This document shows positions 8,794-17,635 of a DNA stretch of 64,000 bases, one piece after another; the first letter of the stretch is position 1, and every line of letters starts with the position of its first letter. Location: contig CAZPKF010000009.1 of assembly GCA_964587155.1 (NCBI GenBank), positions 29,098 to 93,097 of the forward strand, read 5' to 3'. The stretch is from Hallerella sp964587155. GTDB taxonomy: Bacteria; Fibrobacterota; Fibrobacteria; Fibrobacterales; Fibrobacteraceae. Position numbers and translations under genes: made by a program. The notes beneath the pieces are model-generated. The model made no database searches. It saw only the letters and a program-made list of their open reading frames with translations, and had not been told where the DNA came from.

Positions 8794-9951
8794 TTAACGG
8801 TGATATTTTTCCACGAGTTTTCGGCAGTCTTCAAAGAAAGGGCTTGAATCATGCGGTCCGGGAGCGGCTTCGGGATGGAACTGGACGGCTATCATCGGGA
8901 CTTTTTTGGAACGGAAACCTTCAACCGAATGATCGTTCAGATTGATGTGGGTGATTTCTAATTGTGAAGGGTCGATGGAATCTTCGAGGACGGCGAAGTT
9001 GTGGTTTTGCGACGTCACCATAACGCGTCCTGAATCTAAAAATTGTACGGGATGGTTTCCACCGTGATGTCCAAATTTGAGTCTGCCTGTTTTTGCTCCA
9101 CAGGCAAGGCCTAGAATTTGATGTCCCAAACAAATGCCCATGACGGGGAGCTTTCCTAAAAATTTTTTTGCGTTTTCCACGGCATCTTTGACTCCGGCGG
9201 GATCACCTGGACCGTTCGAAAAGAAAACGCCATCTGGCTGCAGGGATAGAACTTCTTCGGCGGGCGTGTAGGCGGGGACGACTGTTACGCGGAATCCCTG
9301 AAGTCTCAGATTGCGGAGAATGTTTCGTTTGATGCCAAAATCATAAGCGACAAGATGGAATTTCTCGTCGGGTATTGTTTGGGGCATTCCGAATCCTCGC
9401 ACCATTTCGTCTAGAACGGAATACTTTTCTTTGCAAGTTACGGTTTTGACCATGTCAATGCCGTCTAATCCAGGCCAAGATATTGCCTTTTGAACGCCCT
9501 CTTCTGGAGAAAAGTTCCCCGATGTACAAATGAAACCTTTGACGGTCCCTTTTTCGCGGAGAAGAAGGGTCAGCGCCCGAGTGTCGATTCCAGCTAAAGC
9601 GGGTATGCCGTAGCGGATGAGTGCCTGGGAAAGGCTTTCTTCTGAACGCCAATTAGAATCGGGATTGATTTGTTGAATGAGCAAACCGCCCGCTTGGAAT
9701 TTTTCGCTTTCCATATCCTCTGCGTTTACGCCGGCGTTTCCAATTTCTGTTTCGGTCAAAACGACAAATTGCCCAGCATAAGAAGGATCGGAAAGGATTT
9801 CTTCGTATCCAGAAAGGGACGTGTTGAATACGACTTCGCCAAAACTGTCGACGGGAGCGCCTACGGAATATCCGTAAAAAATGCTGCCGTCAGATAAAGC
9901 GAGGAATGCTTTGCGTTCGCGTTGGGATTTCCATTTTTCTTGTAATGTCAT
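8794..9951 (-). CDS. carA: Carbamoyl-phosphate synthase, small (glutaminase) subunit
   Basis: Hydrolyses glutamine and channels ammonia to CarB for carbamoyl phosphate, which feeds arginine and pyrimidine synthesis. 385 residues, normal length. The N-terminal CPSase domain includes LSGYEEILSDPSYAGQ. The class-I glutamine amidotransferase domain has SNGPGDP, nucleophile C274 in MGICLGHQ, and the catalytic FHPE near 366. It starts 12 nt after the carB stop, with AAGGA in the gap, so it is the second gene of a carB-carA operon. This is the reverse of the common carA-carB order. A hairpin terminator follows. Confidence 0.96.
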   Translation of the reverse strand: MTLQEKWKSQRERKAFLALSDGSIFYGYSVGAPVDSFGEVVFNTSLSGYEEILSDPSYAGQFVVLTETEIGNAGVNAEDMESEKFQAGGLLIQQINPDSNWRSEESLSQALIRYGIPALAGIDTRALTLLLREKGTVKGFICTSGNFSPEEGVQKAISWPGLDGIDMVKTVTCKEKYSVLDEMVRGFGMPQTIPDEKFHLVAYDFGIKRNILRNLRLQGFRVTVVPAYTPAEEVLSLQPDGVFFSNGPGDPAGVKDAVENAKKFLGKLPVMGICLGHQILGLACGAKTGRLKFGHHGGNHPVQFLDSGRVMVTSQNHNFAVLEDSIDPSQLEITHINLNDHSVEGFRSKKVPMIAVQFHPEAAPGPHDSSPFFEDCRKLVEKYHR

Positions 9952-9963
9952 TTTCTGATTTCC

Positions 9964-12900
9964 TTATACATTCACTTTGGGAGCGTGGCGTTGATATTCT
10001 TGAATGGAACATACTTCAACGCCAAATTTGCCGTCACCGGATTCGCCCTTCATATCTTCTAAGCCTTCTATGGTGGCTTCTAGCGCATCGATGGTCGTGG
10101 TGATGGGAATGCCGCGGAGAATGCATGTAGAACGGATTTTGGCTTCGTCTTTGGCGGCTTTGGCGCCTGGAGTAGGCGTGTTGACAATCCACGCCAAGTC
10201 TTTTTCGTCTATTAAATCAAGAACGTTTGGACGGCCCTCTGAAATGCGGAAAACACCATGAGTTTTGATGCCGTGATTGCGGAGGATGGTGCTGGTTCCG
10301 CGGGTAGAATAAATTTCAAAGCCGAGCTTCACAAGTCTCTTGGCGAATGGGACTACGGATTCTTGGTCAGAATCTTTGACGCTGAGGAAAATGTTCCCTT
10401 GCATCGGAACGTAATTTCCGGCGCCGACCTGACTTTTGATGTAAGCCATTGAATGCCTAAAATCAAGCCCCATTACCTCTCCTGTTGATTTCATTTCTGG
10501 AGAAAGAATTACATCGACTCCGGGAAATCTGGCGAAGGGGAAAACGGCTTCTTTCACGGCGAAATATTTTGGCGTGAACAGATGCGTGTATCCCAAATCT
10601 TTGAGTTTTTTCCCCGCCATGACTAGAGATGCCAATTTGGCAAAAGGAATGCCTGTCGCCTTGGATACGAATGGAACGGTTCTGCTTGCCCGCGGATTGA
10701 CTTCGATGACGTAAATTTCGTCTCCGTGGACGGCGAATTGAACGTTCATCAATCCGACGACATGAAGTTCTTTGGCAAATTCAATGGCCAATTTGCGCAA
10801 ACGGTTTTGGATTTCTTGCGAAAATGTCGGAGGGGGAATTGTACAGGCGGAGTCTCCGGAGTGGATTCCCGCAAGTTCAATGTGTTCCATGATTCCGCAT
10901 ATTTCAGCCGTTTCTCCGTCGGAAATGCAGTCGACGTCGCATTCTGTCGCCTGTTCCAAAAAATGGTCAATAAGAATTGGCCGGTCTGGAGAAACTTCTA
11001 AAGCTTCTTCGTCCATGTATTTCCGAAGTCCTGCTTCGTCATGGACGATGCACATAGCGCGTCCACCGAGGACAAAACTCGGACGTGCCAAAACAGGAAA
11101 TCCGATTTTGTGTGCGATCGCAATAGCGTCTTCTGCCGTTTGTGCCATGCCGGACGGCGGTTGCAAAACGTGGAGCTTGTTGACGATTTCTCCAAAAAGT
11201 TTTCTGTCTTCTGCGGCATCGATCATTGCCGGGGATGTTCCGATGATGTGGACTCCGTTTGCTTCGAGTTCATTTGCCAGGTTTAACGGAGTCTGTCCGC
11301 CGAATTGAACGATGGCGCCGTCGCATTTTTCGTGGCGGTAAACATTCAAGACATCCTCAAGAGTCAGCGGTTCGAAATAAAGTTTGTCAGAAGTATCGTA
11401 GTCTGTGGAAACGGTTTCTGGGTTGGAGTTCACCATGACGGTTTCAAATCCGGCTTTGCGCAAAGCGAAAGAGGCGTGGACGCAGCAATAGTCGAATTCG
11501 ATTCCCTGACCGATACGGTTCGGACCACCGCCCAAAATCATGATTTTCTTTTTGCCTGTTGGAGATTCTCCGGGGCGGTTTCCTGTGCCGTCGCCGAGCT
11601 GTCCCAAAGTCGGGTTGACGATGCGGTTGTCGCGATGACGATAAGTGGAATAGAGGTAGGGGGTGTAAGATTGGAATTCTGCAGCGCAAGTGTCCACTTG
11701 GGCAAAACTGGGGAAAACGCCCGCTTTTTCGCGGGCCGTGCGGACTTCTAATTCGTGAGAATGAAGGATCCAAGCGATTTGCCTGTCAGAAAATCCCAAT
11801 TCTTTTGCTTGGAGAAATAATGCGGGATCTTTCGAAAGGTTGTCGAGCGTTTTCGCTGAACGGATTTCATCTTCGAAAAGGGAAAGTTCTTGAAGTTCGC
11901 GAAGGAACCATTTGTCGATTTTGCAGAGATTGTGAACTTTTTCGATAGTCCAACCTCGGCGAAAAGCGGCGCGAATGTAAAATATGCGTTCTGACGAAGG
12001 TCTTGAAATTTCTGCGGCGAGAGCTTCGTTGTTCGCTTGCTCGTAATGGAAATCTTTGCCATCGGCTCCGTAGCCGGCGCGTCCTGTTTCCAAAGAGCGC
12101 ATCGCTTTTTGAAAAGATTGTTTAAAGGTTCGGCCTATCGCCATGACTTCGCCAACGGATTTCATCTGGGTTCCGAGAGTCGTATCTGCGCCATTAAATT
12201 TTTCAAAGGCAAAACGGGGAACTTTCGTAACAATGTAATCTATCGAAGGTTCAAAGCAGGCCGGAGTCACCTGGGTGATGTCGTTTTGAATTTCGTCGAG
12301 AGTGTATCCTACAGCCAGTTTGGCGGCGAATTTTGCAATGGGGAATCCCGTTGCTTTGGAGGCTAGCGCCGAAGAGCGGGAAACGCGGGGGTTCATTTCA
12401 ATGACGACGATTCTTCCGTTTTTCGGATTCAGTGCAAATTGGACGTTGGAACCTCCGGTGTCGATGCCGATTTCCCGCATGACGGCAATGGATGCGTCGC
12501 GAAGTTTTTGATATTCGCGATCGGTGAGGGTTATCGCAGGGGCAACGGTGATGGAGTCTCCGGTGTGGACGCCCATCGGATCTAGATTTTCGATGGAACA
12601 GACAATGACGCAATTGTCTTTGTTGTCCCGCATGACTTCGAGTTCAAATTCTTTCCAACCTTCAATGGACTCTTCGATGAGGACTTCGGAAGTGGGGCTG
12701 TAATACAACCCGCGTTGGACGATGGTTTTGAACTCTTCTTCGTTATGGGCGATGCCGCCGCCGGTTCCGCCCAATGTAAATCCCGGACGGATGACAACGG
12801 GCCAACAGTCCAGTTCGTTTCGAGCGGAAATGGCTTGTTCCAAAGTATTTGCAGAAACGCTTCGCGGCATATCCAATCCGATTCGTTCCATCGCTTCTTT

Positions 12901-13296
12901 GAAAAGTTCCCGGTCTTCCGCTTTGTTGATGACGTCGGGTTTTGCGCCGATCATTTCAACATTGTAGCGGGACAGGACTCCTTTTTTATGGAGTTTCATC
13001 GCTAGGTTCAGAGCTGTTTGTCCGCCGAGTGTCGGCAGTAAAGCGTCGGGTCGCTCGCGCCGGATGATTTCGGTAAGGGCTTGAGCCGTTAAAGGTTCGA
13101 TATAGGTGCGGTCTGCAAAATCGGGATCCGTCATAATCGTCGCCGGATTCGAATTGACCAAGACGACTTCGTAACCTTCCGCTTTGAGAGATTTGCACGC
13201 CTGAACTCCGGAATAATCGAATTCACATGCTTGCCCGATGATGATGGGCCCGGAACCGATAAGCATGATTTTTTTGAGATCTTCGCGTTTTGGCAT
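9964..13296 (-). CDS. carB: Carbamoyl-phosphate synthase, large subunit
   Basis: Uses two ATP to make carbamoyl phosphate from bicarbonate and the ammonia delivered by CarA. The 1110 residues contain the expected duplication: IMLIGSGPIIIGQACEFDYSG at the start of one half and KIMILGGGPNRIGQGIEFDY at the start of the second, each followed by an ATP-grasp fold, and a C-terminal MGS-like allosteric domain (FEIYSTRGTSTILRNHG). The frame stays open to 13521, but the conserved MPKREDLKKI start is the ATG at 13296, preceded by GAAGGT; the extra 75 residues match nothing expected. It is the first gene of the carB-carA operon. Confidence 0.96.
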   Translation of the reverse strand: MPKREDLKKIMLIGSGPIIIGQACEFDYSGVQACKSLKAEGYEVVLVNSNPATIMTDPDFADRTYIEPLTAQALTEIIRRERPDALLPTLGGQTALNLAMKLHKKGVLSRYNVEMIGAKPDVINKAEDRELFKEAMERIGLDMPRSVSANTLEQAISARNELDCWPVVIRPGFTLGGTGGGIAHNEEEFKTIVQRGLYYSPTSEVLIEESIEGWKEFELEVMRDNKDNCVIVCSIENLDPMGVHTGDSITVAPAITLTDREYQKLRDASIAVMREIGIDTGGSNVQFALNPKNGRIVVIEMNPRVSRSSALASKATGFPIAKFAAKLAVGYTLDEIQNDITQVTPACFEPSIDYIVTKVPRFAFEKFNGADTTLGTQMKSVGEVMAIGRTFKQSFQKAMRSLETGRAGYGADGKDFHYEQANNEALAAEISRPSSERIFYIRAAFRRGWTIEKVHNLCKIDKWFLRELQELSLFEDEIRSAKTLDNLSKDPALFLQAKELGFSDRQIAWILHSHELEVRTAREKAGVFPSFAQVDTCAAEFQSYTPYLYSTYRHRDNRIVNPTLGQLGDGTGNRPGESPTGKKKIMILGGGPNRIGQGIEFDYCCVHASFALRKAGFETVMVNSNPETVSTDYDTSDKLYFEPLTLEDVLNVYRHEKCDGAIVQFGGQTPLNLANELEANGVHIIGTSPAMIDAAEDRKLFGEIVNKLHVLQPPSGMAQTAEDAIAIAHKIGFPVLARPSFVLGGRAMCIVHDEAGLRKYMDEEALEVSPDRPILIDHFLEQATECDVDCISDGETAEICGIMEHIELAGIHSGDSACTIPPPTFSQEIQNRLRKLAIEFAKELHVVGLMNVQFAVHGDEIYVIEVNPRASRTVPFVSKATGIPFAKLASLVMAGKKLKDLGYTHLFTPKYFAVKEAVFPFARFPGVDVILSPEMKSTGEVMGLDFRHSMAYIKSQVGAGNYVPMQGNIFLSVKDSDQESVVPFAKRLVKLGFEIYSTRGTSTILRNHGIKTHGVFRISEGRPNVLDLIDEKDLAWIVNTPTPGAKAAKDEAKIRSTCILRGIPITTTIDALEATIEGLEDMKGESGDGKFGVEVCSIQEYQRHAPKVNV

Positions 13297-13644
13297 AATA
13301 CCTTCGATTGAGCTGAATCGAAAAAAGTTTAGCAATTTGTCTTCCCGGAAAACAGGGAAAATTTTATCTTTTTTGAGCCAGGAAAAAGGACTCAAAATGT
13401 CCTGATGGAAACTGTTCTCTCTAGAAAAAAAATTACAGGGAAAACGTACAAATTTGTTGTGTGCTAACACAAAAATGTTGAATGCGTAAAGTTCTTTTTT
13501 TGCGGTAAATCGTGGATTCAAAAAGAAATTGTTAAATGCCGGTTTGTTTTTTGATGCTTGAATTTGGCGTATTTCACGCCTTCTCTGGACTGCAGATTTC
13601 CTTATGCATGCACTTTTGTGTTTTTGAAATGTTAAATTGTAAAT
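13297..13644. other. Intergenic region between carB and the GGDEF-like gene
   Basis: 348 bp without a convincing gene. It holds the divergent control regions. On the carB side there is a hairpin, TTTTGAG (13371-13377) pairing with CTCAAAA (13391-13397). On the other side a TAAATTGT element at 13633-13640 lies 4 nt before the ATG of the next gene. The in-frame upstream extension of carB through this region is AT-rich and looks non-coding. Confidence 0.5.
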
Positions 13645-14985
13645 ATGAATTTGAAGTTTTATCTCTTTTGGCTGCTATCTTACCTTGTTGGCGTTTTGTT
13701 CCTTTACTTGGTGCCGGATGAATCCCTTTCCACATCTTTCCGCTATCTTTTCTTGGGTGCGTGGGGTGCTGCACTTGGTGCGCTTTTCAACGTCTTGCAG
13801 AATCGGCAAATGGAGCGGCGATGGAATGACGATGCGGAAAACATGTTGTCCCGCAAACAACCCGAAACGCAATTCATTCCTATTGTCGGCGGAGTGGAAC
13901 AGCTTCCTGAAAATGCGCCGGAAGCGTTGGGAGAAGATGGAACGGCGCCCTTGTGCAATGTGGTGGAACGGCGTGTGCAACCGGAATTTCCCAATTCGGA
14001 CTGGCTTGATTTTTGCCATGAACTTTTGCGTAATCGCCCGTTCCCGGAAATTGTTCGCAGTTTGAACGATTTGCTGCCAAAAATCTTCAAAGGCGCATCG
14101 GGTGTCCTTTATATGTATAGTAGCAATCAATCCGAGTTGCATCAGATTTTTGCGTTTGGAGAAAATGTTGTCAGTGATCCTGTTATTGCTCCGGCGGAGT
14201 GCGCCAGTTTTGACAGCGCAAAAATTGTTGTAGCGGATTATTCGGATCCGCAGCATGTAAATGGATGTACTCATTTGCATCATCGGCCGCAGGGATATTC
14301 TTTTTGCGCGCCTGTCGAAGGACTGGAAGAACACTTTGGCATTTTGACGCTCCAAGTGGATGCACTCCCTGAAGGAGATTCTGTGGAATCTTGGAAAACG
14401 AAGCTTTCGGCTGTTGCCACGGCTTTTGGACTTTTTGTAGCCAATCAAAATTTGCAAAACCGTTTTAAAACGCAGAGTTTGCGTGACCAGCTCACCGGCC
14501 TTGTCAATAGACGTTATATGGAAGAAGCTTTGGTGCGCGCCGTCAGTGAAGCACGTCGCCATGGAACACCTATCGGCATCATTATGCTGTATCCGGACAA
14601 TTTGGAAGAAATGAAAGATGAACACGGCTCCCATGTTGCGGAACAGATGCTTTGGGAACTTGCGCAAAGGCTCCCACGTTATATTCGGACGGAAGATATT
14701 CCTTGCCGTTATGCGGAAGATACGCTTTGTGTGCTGCTCCCGGGCGCAGACAGAGTTCGTACGGAACAGCGCGCTGAAAAGATTCGCCATGAAATTGAAA
14801 ATTTGCAAGTGGCTTATGGAAAATTGATTTTGAAAACGACACTCAGCTTGGGCGTTGCCACTTATCCAGAAAATGCAAAAGACGCAAAAGATCTGGTGAC
14901 CAAAGCAGAACAGACGTTGCGGCAAGCCGAAGCGTTGGGCGGGAATCGAGTTTGCTTGGCTCAGGCGGCATCAAATAATCAGTAA
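13645..14985 (+). CDS. Membrane protein with GAF-like and degenerate GGDEF domain
   Basis: 446 residues. Two N-terminal hydrophobic segments (about 4-22 and 33-50) anchor it in the inner membrane. A GAF-like sensor region spans roughly 120-270. The end is a GGDEF fold beginning DQLTGLVNRRYMEEAL (281). The signature GGDEF reads AEDTL (357-361), and the usual metal-binding Asp in LDIDxFK is Tyr in LYPDNLE, so diguanylate cyclase activity is unlikely. The RxxD inhibitory site (R348-D351) survives at the canonical five-residue distance, so it may bind c-di-GMP as an effector. The gene is probably leaderless and ends at a terminator. Confidence 0.85.
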   Translation: MNLKFYLFWLLSYLVGVLFLYLVPDESLSTSFRYLFLGAWGAALGALFNVLQNRQMERRWNDDAENMLSRKQPETQFIPIVGGVEQLPENAPEALGEDGTAPLCNVVERRVQPEFPNSDWLDFCHELLRNRPFPEIVRSLNDLLPKIFKGASGVLYMYSSNQSELHQIFAFGENVVSDPVIAPAECASFDSAKIVVADYSDPQHVNGCTHLHHRPQGYSFCAPVEGLEEHFGILTLQVDALPEGDSVESWKTKLSAVATAFGLFVANQNLQNRFKTQSLRDQLTGLVNRRYMEEALVRAVSEARRHGTPIGIIMLYPDNLEEMKDEHGSHVAEQMLWELAQRLPRYIRTEDIPCRYAEDTLCVLLPGADRVRTEQRAEKIRHEIENLQVAYGKLILKTTLSLGVATYPENAKDAKDLVTKAEQTLRQAEALGGNRVCLAQAASNNQ

Positions 14986-15013
14986 AATCGGTTAATTTGT
15001 AAAGAATCGAAAG

Positions 15014-15043
15014 CGGTTTCTGAAAACGGGAACCGTTTTTTTT
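15014..15043 (+). terminator. Terminator of the GGDEF-like gene
   Basis: CGGTTTC (15014-15020), a loop, then GAACCG followed by eight T residues. It starts about 30 bp after the stop codon. Confidence 0.75.
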
Positions 15044-15114
15044 GTTTGGTGTTATCAAAAAAAACGATAACTAAATATCAAAAAACAGTATTGGACAAAG
15101 CGGATTTGAGGTTC

Positions 15115-15122
15115 TACATTGT
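15115..15122 (+). promoter_or_regulatory. Probable metY promoter element
   Basis: TACATTGT fits the TAnnTT core seen throughout the window, with TTGGAC 18 bp upstream at 15091-15096. Initiation about 6 nt downstream would give metY an untranslated leader of roughly 150 nt, unusually long for this window. Confidence 0.45.
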
Positions 15123-15250
15123 GGCTGTTCAAAACGAGGATAGCCTATGAAGATGAGACTAAAAGGCGCGCAAGCCTAGATATTGCGAAGAACCGTTACT
15201 TGAATCCGGTAAAAATTGATTCAGGAAAAATTTACCGCAGCGAAGTCTGC
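15123..15250 (+). promoter_or_regulatory. Structured 5' leader of metY with an H-type pseudoknot candidate
   Basis: Stem 1 is TGAATC (15201-15206) with GATTCA (15218-15223). Stem 2 is CGGTAAA (15207-15213) with TTTACCG (15231-15237). The 5' strands abut and the pairs interleave, which is an H-type pseudoknot, with a purine-rich linker GGAAAAA (15224-15230). Further local hairpins are GGCT/AGCC (15123-15145), AGGC/GCCT around 15164-15177 and GCAG/CTGC (15237-15250). The SD of metY (GAGG, about 15268) follows closely. Position before a methionine/cysteine gene makes a SAM- or thiol-related riboswitch plausible, but I do not recognise a known class. Confidence 0.45.
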
Positions 15251-15279
15251 AACCAAATTTAAACAAAGAGGTTTTTACC

Positions 15280-16569
15280 ATGACGATTACAAACAAGAAA
15301 TACCATTTTGAAACGCTCCAGCTTCACGTTGGCCAAGAACAGGCTGATCCGGCGACAGATTCGCGGGCGGTGCCTATTTATGCGACAACATCTTACGTAT
15401 TTCACAATTCTCAACACGCGGCGGATCGATTTGGACTTCGCGATTCGGGAAATATCTATGGGCGCTTGACCAATTCCACGCAAGGCGTTTTGGAACAGCG
15501 AATCGCCGCACTTGAAGGTGGATCCGCCGCGTTGGCTGTTGCATCTGGCGCAGCGGCGATTACGTATGCGATAGAAGCTTTGGCACAGGCGGGGGATCAC
15601 GTCGTTGCGCAAAAGACCATCTACGGCGGCACGTATAATTTGCTGAAGCATACGTTGAAACAGTTTGGTGTTGAAACGTCGTTTGTGGATGCGCACAATC
15701 TTTCGGAAGTGGAAAACGCCATTCGCCCCAATACAAAAATTCTTTACTTGGAAACTCTCGGAAATCCAAATTCAGACATTCCCGATTTGGATGCGCTGAT
15801 AGAATTGGGACACAAACACGGTTTGGCCGTTGTCGTAGACAATACGTTCGGTACGCCGTATTTGATTCGCCCCATTGAACACGGCGCAGATGTTGTCGTC
15901 CATTCCGCAACGAAATTTATCGGTGGCCATGGTACGACTTTAGGGGGAATTATTGTTGAATCGGGAAAGACGAACTGGAAGTCCGGAAAATTCCCTCGAA
16001 TCGCCAACCCGAACGAAAGCTATCATGGCGTCAGTTTTGCTGATGCGGTTCCCGGTGCGGCTTTCGTCACGTATATCCGGGCGATTCTCCTTCGCGATCA
16101 AGGAGCTTCCATTTCGCCGTTTGCCGCATGGGCGCTTATCCAGGGAACCGAAACGCTTTCTCTCCGGATTGAACGTCATGTGCAGAACACGAAGAAAGTT
16201 GTGGAATTTCTCTCGAAACATCCGAAGGTAGCTTCGGTAAGCCATCCGAGTTTGCCCAACCATCCGGATCATGAACGTTACCTCAAATACTTCCCGAACG
16301 GAGGCGCATCCATATTCACGTTTGAAATTCGGGGCGGTAAAGAGGCTGCCTGGAAATTTATCGACAGCTTGCAGATTTTCAGTTTGCTTGCGAATGTCGC
16401 CGATGTGAAAAGCCTGGTCATTCACCCGGCATCAACGACACATTCTGAATTGAACGAGGCGGAACTTGCTGATCAGGGGATTACCCAAAGCACGATTCGG
16501 CTGTCTGTTGGAACAGAAAACATCGAAGACATTATCGAAGACCTTTCCCAGGCGTTCGACAAAGTTTGA
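15280..16569 (+). CDS. metY: O-acetylhomoserine sulfhydrylase (Cys/Met-metabolism PLP enzyme)
   Basis: Makes homocysteine from O-acetylhomoserine and sulfide (direct sulfhydrylation) in the cytoplasm. 429 residues, the usual length for MetY, longer than cystathionine gamma-synthases. Motifs include ATTSYVF near the N-terminus, GSAALAVASGAAAITYAI, the substrate/PLP stretch LETLGNPN, VVDNTFGTPYL, and the PLP-lysine motif HSATKFIGGHGTTLGG. The C-terminal HPASTTHSEL is typical of MetY. The start has GAGG upstream, after a structured leader. It is a single-gene unit with a terminator on each side. Confidence 0.94.
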   Translation: MTITNKKYHFETLQLHVGQEQADPATDSRAVPIYATTSYVFHNSQHAADRFGLRDSGNIYGRLTNSTQGVLEQRIAALEGGSAALAVASGAAAITYAIEALAQAGDHVVAQKTIYGGTYNLLKHTLKQFGVETSFVDAHNLSEVENAIRPNTKILYLETLGNPNSDIPDLDALIELGHKHGLAVVVDNTFGTPYLIRPIEHGADVVVHSATKFIGGHGTTLGGIIVESGKTNWKSGKFPRIANPNESYHGVSFADAVPGAAFVTYIRAILLRDQGASISPFAAWALIQGTETLSLRIERHVQNTKKVVEFLSKHPKVASVSHPSLPNHPDHERYLKYFPNGGASIFTFEIRGGKEAAWKFIDSLQIFSLLANVADVKSLVIHPASTTHSELNEAELADQGITQSTIRLSVGTENIEDIIEDLSQAFDKV

Positions 16570-16610
16570 TTGCCTTTGGGAACCGTAAAAAGGATTGATG
16601 TTGAGAAAGA

Positions 16611-16646
16611 TCCGCATTTCAGCCTATTGAGGTGCGGAGCTTTTTT
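16611..16646 (+). terminator. Terminator of metY
   Basis: TCCGCATT (16611-16618) pairs with GGTGCGGA (two wobble pairs), followed by gcTTTTTT. It lies about 40 bp beyond the metY stop. Confidence 0.7.
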
Positions 16647-16680
16647 ATTATTGTGACAACCATTTGCTGGAGAGATGAAT

Positions 16681-17529
16681 ATGACTTCCGCTTATAAACG
16701 TGTTTTGACGATTCAAGACATTTCCTGCGTTGGACAGTGCTCGCTTACTGTCGCCCTTCCCATTATTTCTGCTTGCGGCATGGAAACTGCGGTATTGCCG
16801 TCTGCAGTACTTTCGACTCATACGGGAGGTTTCAAAGGTTACACGTTTCGGGACCTCACCGATGATATGCCCAAAATTCTCGCTCATTGGCAAAAGGAAA
16901 AAATTTTCTTTGATGTCTTTTACACGGGCTACTTGGGCAGCGCCAAGCAGGTCGAATATGTTCTGGACATTTTGAATTCTGTTCGGAAGCAAGACAGCGT
17001 GAACGTTGTGGATCCGGCCATGGCCGACAACGGCAAACTTTATCCGGGTTTTGACGATGCATTTGTCGAAGCGATGCGCCCTCTTGTCTCGGCGGCGGAT
17101 TACGTTTTGCCCAATATTACCGAAGCGGCGCTTCTTACGGGGAACGATTACCGCGAATCTTACAACGAAGATTACATCAAAAAGCTTTCGGCGGATTTGG
17201 TTGCGTTGGGGGCAAAGGCCGTTGTGTTGACTGGCGTGAGTTATACGCCGCAAACGACAGGTGTCTCCGTATTTGAAAATGGCAAGATTTCTTATTACGC
17301 CCATCGGAAAATCGAAGGCGGTTGCCATGGGACAGGAGACGTTTATGCGTCTGCTTTTGTCGGGGCACTTTCCCGGGGGAATTCTCCGTTCAAATCGGCG
17401 AAAATCGCGGCGGACTATACGGTGAAATGCATCGAAAATACCCAGGGCGACAAAGAACATTGGTATGGCGTTAAGTTCGAAACGGCGATTTCGACCCTTC
17501 TTTCCGCGTTGAACGGGGCGGCAAAGTAA
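16681..17529 (+). CDS. Pyridoxal/pyridoxamine kinase
   Basis: Ribokinase-fold enzyme that phosphorylates B6 vitamers to feed PLP pools. About 282 residues. VLTIQDISCVGQCSLTVALPI is the typical N-terminus, VVDPAMADNGKLY binds nucleotide, LPNITEAALLTG is a family motif, and GGCHGTGDVYASAF carries the anion hole and catalytic Asp. An ATG at 16675 is also in frame but touches the GGAGAG Shine-Dalgarno (16669-16674), so the second ATG at 16681, with 6-8 nt spacing, is preferred. The gene stands alone between metY and maeB. I leave the symbol open because PdxK and PdxY types are hard to separate. Confidence 0.9.
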   Translation: MTSAYKRVLTIQDISCVGQCSLTVALPIISACGMETAVLPSAVLSTHTGGFKGYTFRDLTDDMPKILAHWQKEKIFFDVFYTGYLGSAKQVEYVLDILNSVRKQDSVNVVDPAMADNGKLYPGFDDAFVEAMRPLVSAADYVLPNITEAALLTGNDYRESYNEDYIKKLSADLVALGAKAVVLTGVSYTPQTTGVSVFENGKISYYAHRKIEGGCHGTGDVYASAFVGALSRGNSPFKSAKIAADYTVKCIENTQGDKEHWYGVKFETAISTLLSALNGAAK

Positions 17530-17576
17530 GCCACTTCTAACTTGCCTGCTCATTTTGTAAAAAGATGCTTCACAAT

Positions 17577-17598
17577 AAAAGCGCTTTTGCTATATTTG
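17577..17598 (+). promoter_or_regulatory. maeB promoter with palindrome in the spacer
   Basis: The -7 element TATATTTG (17591-17598) matches TAnnTTTG perfectly. A 12-bp perfect palindrome, AAAAGCGCTTTT (17577-17588), sits immediately upstream, where a bound repressor would block polymerase. The leader to the ATG is about 30 nt and contains the SD AGAGG. Confidence 0.5.
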
Positions 17599-17635
17599 CG
17601 CGGAAAAATATCGTAGGAACAACAAGAGGTCAATT

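Noticed and set aside
13297..13521. N-terminal extension of carB by 75 residues
   Set aside because: The family starts at the ATG 13296 with MPKREDLKK; the extension is AT-rich and lacks any SD at its start.
15201..15237. Standard intrinsic terminator or attenuator in the metY leader
   Set aside because: There is no T run after either stem, and the two stems interleave, so a simple terminator does not fit.
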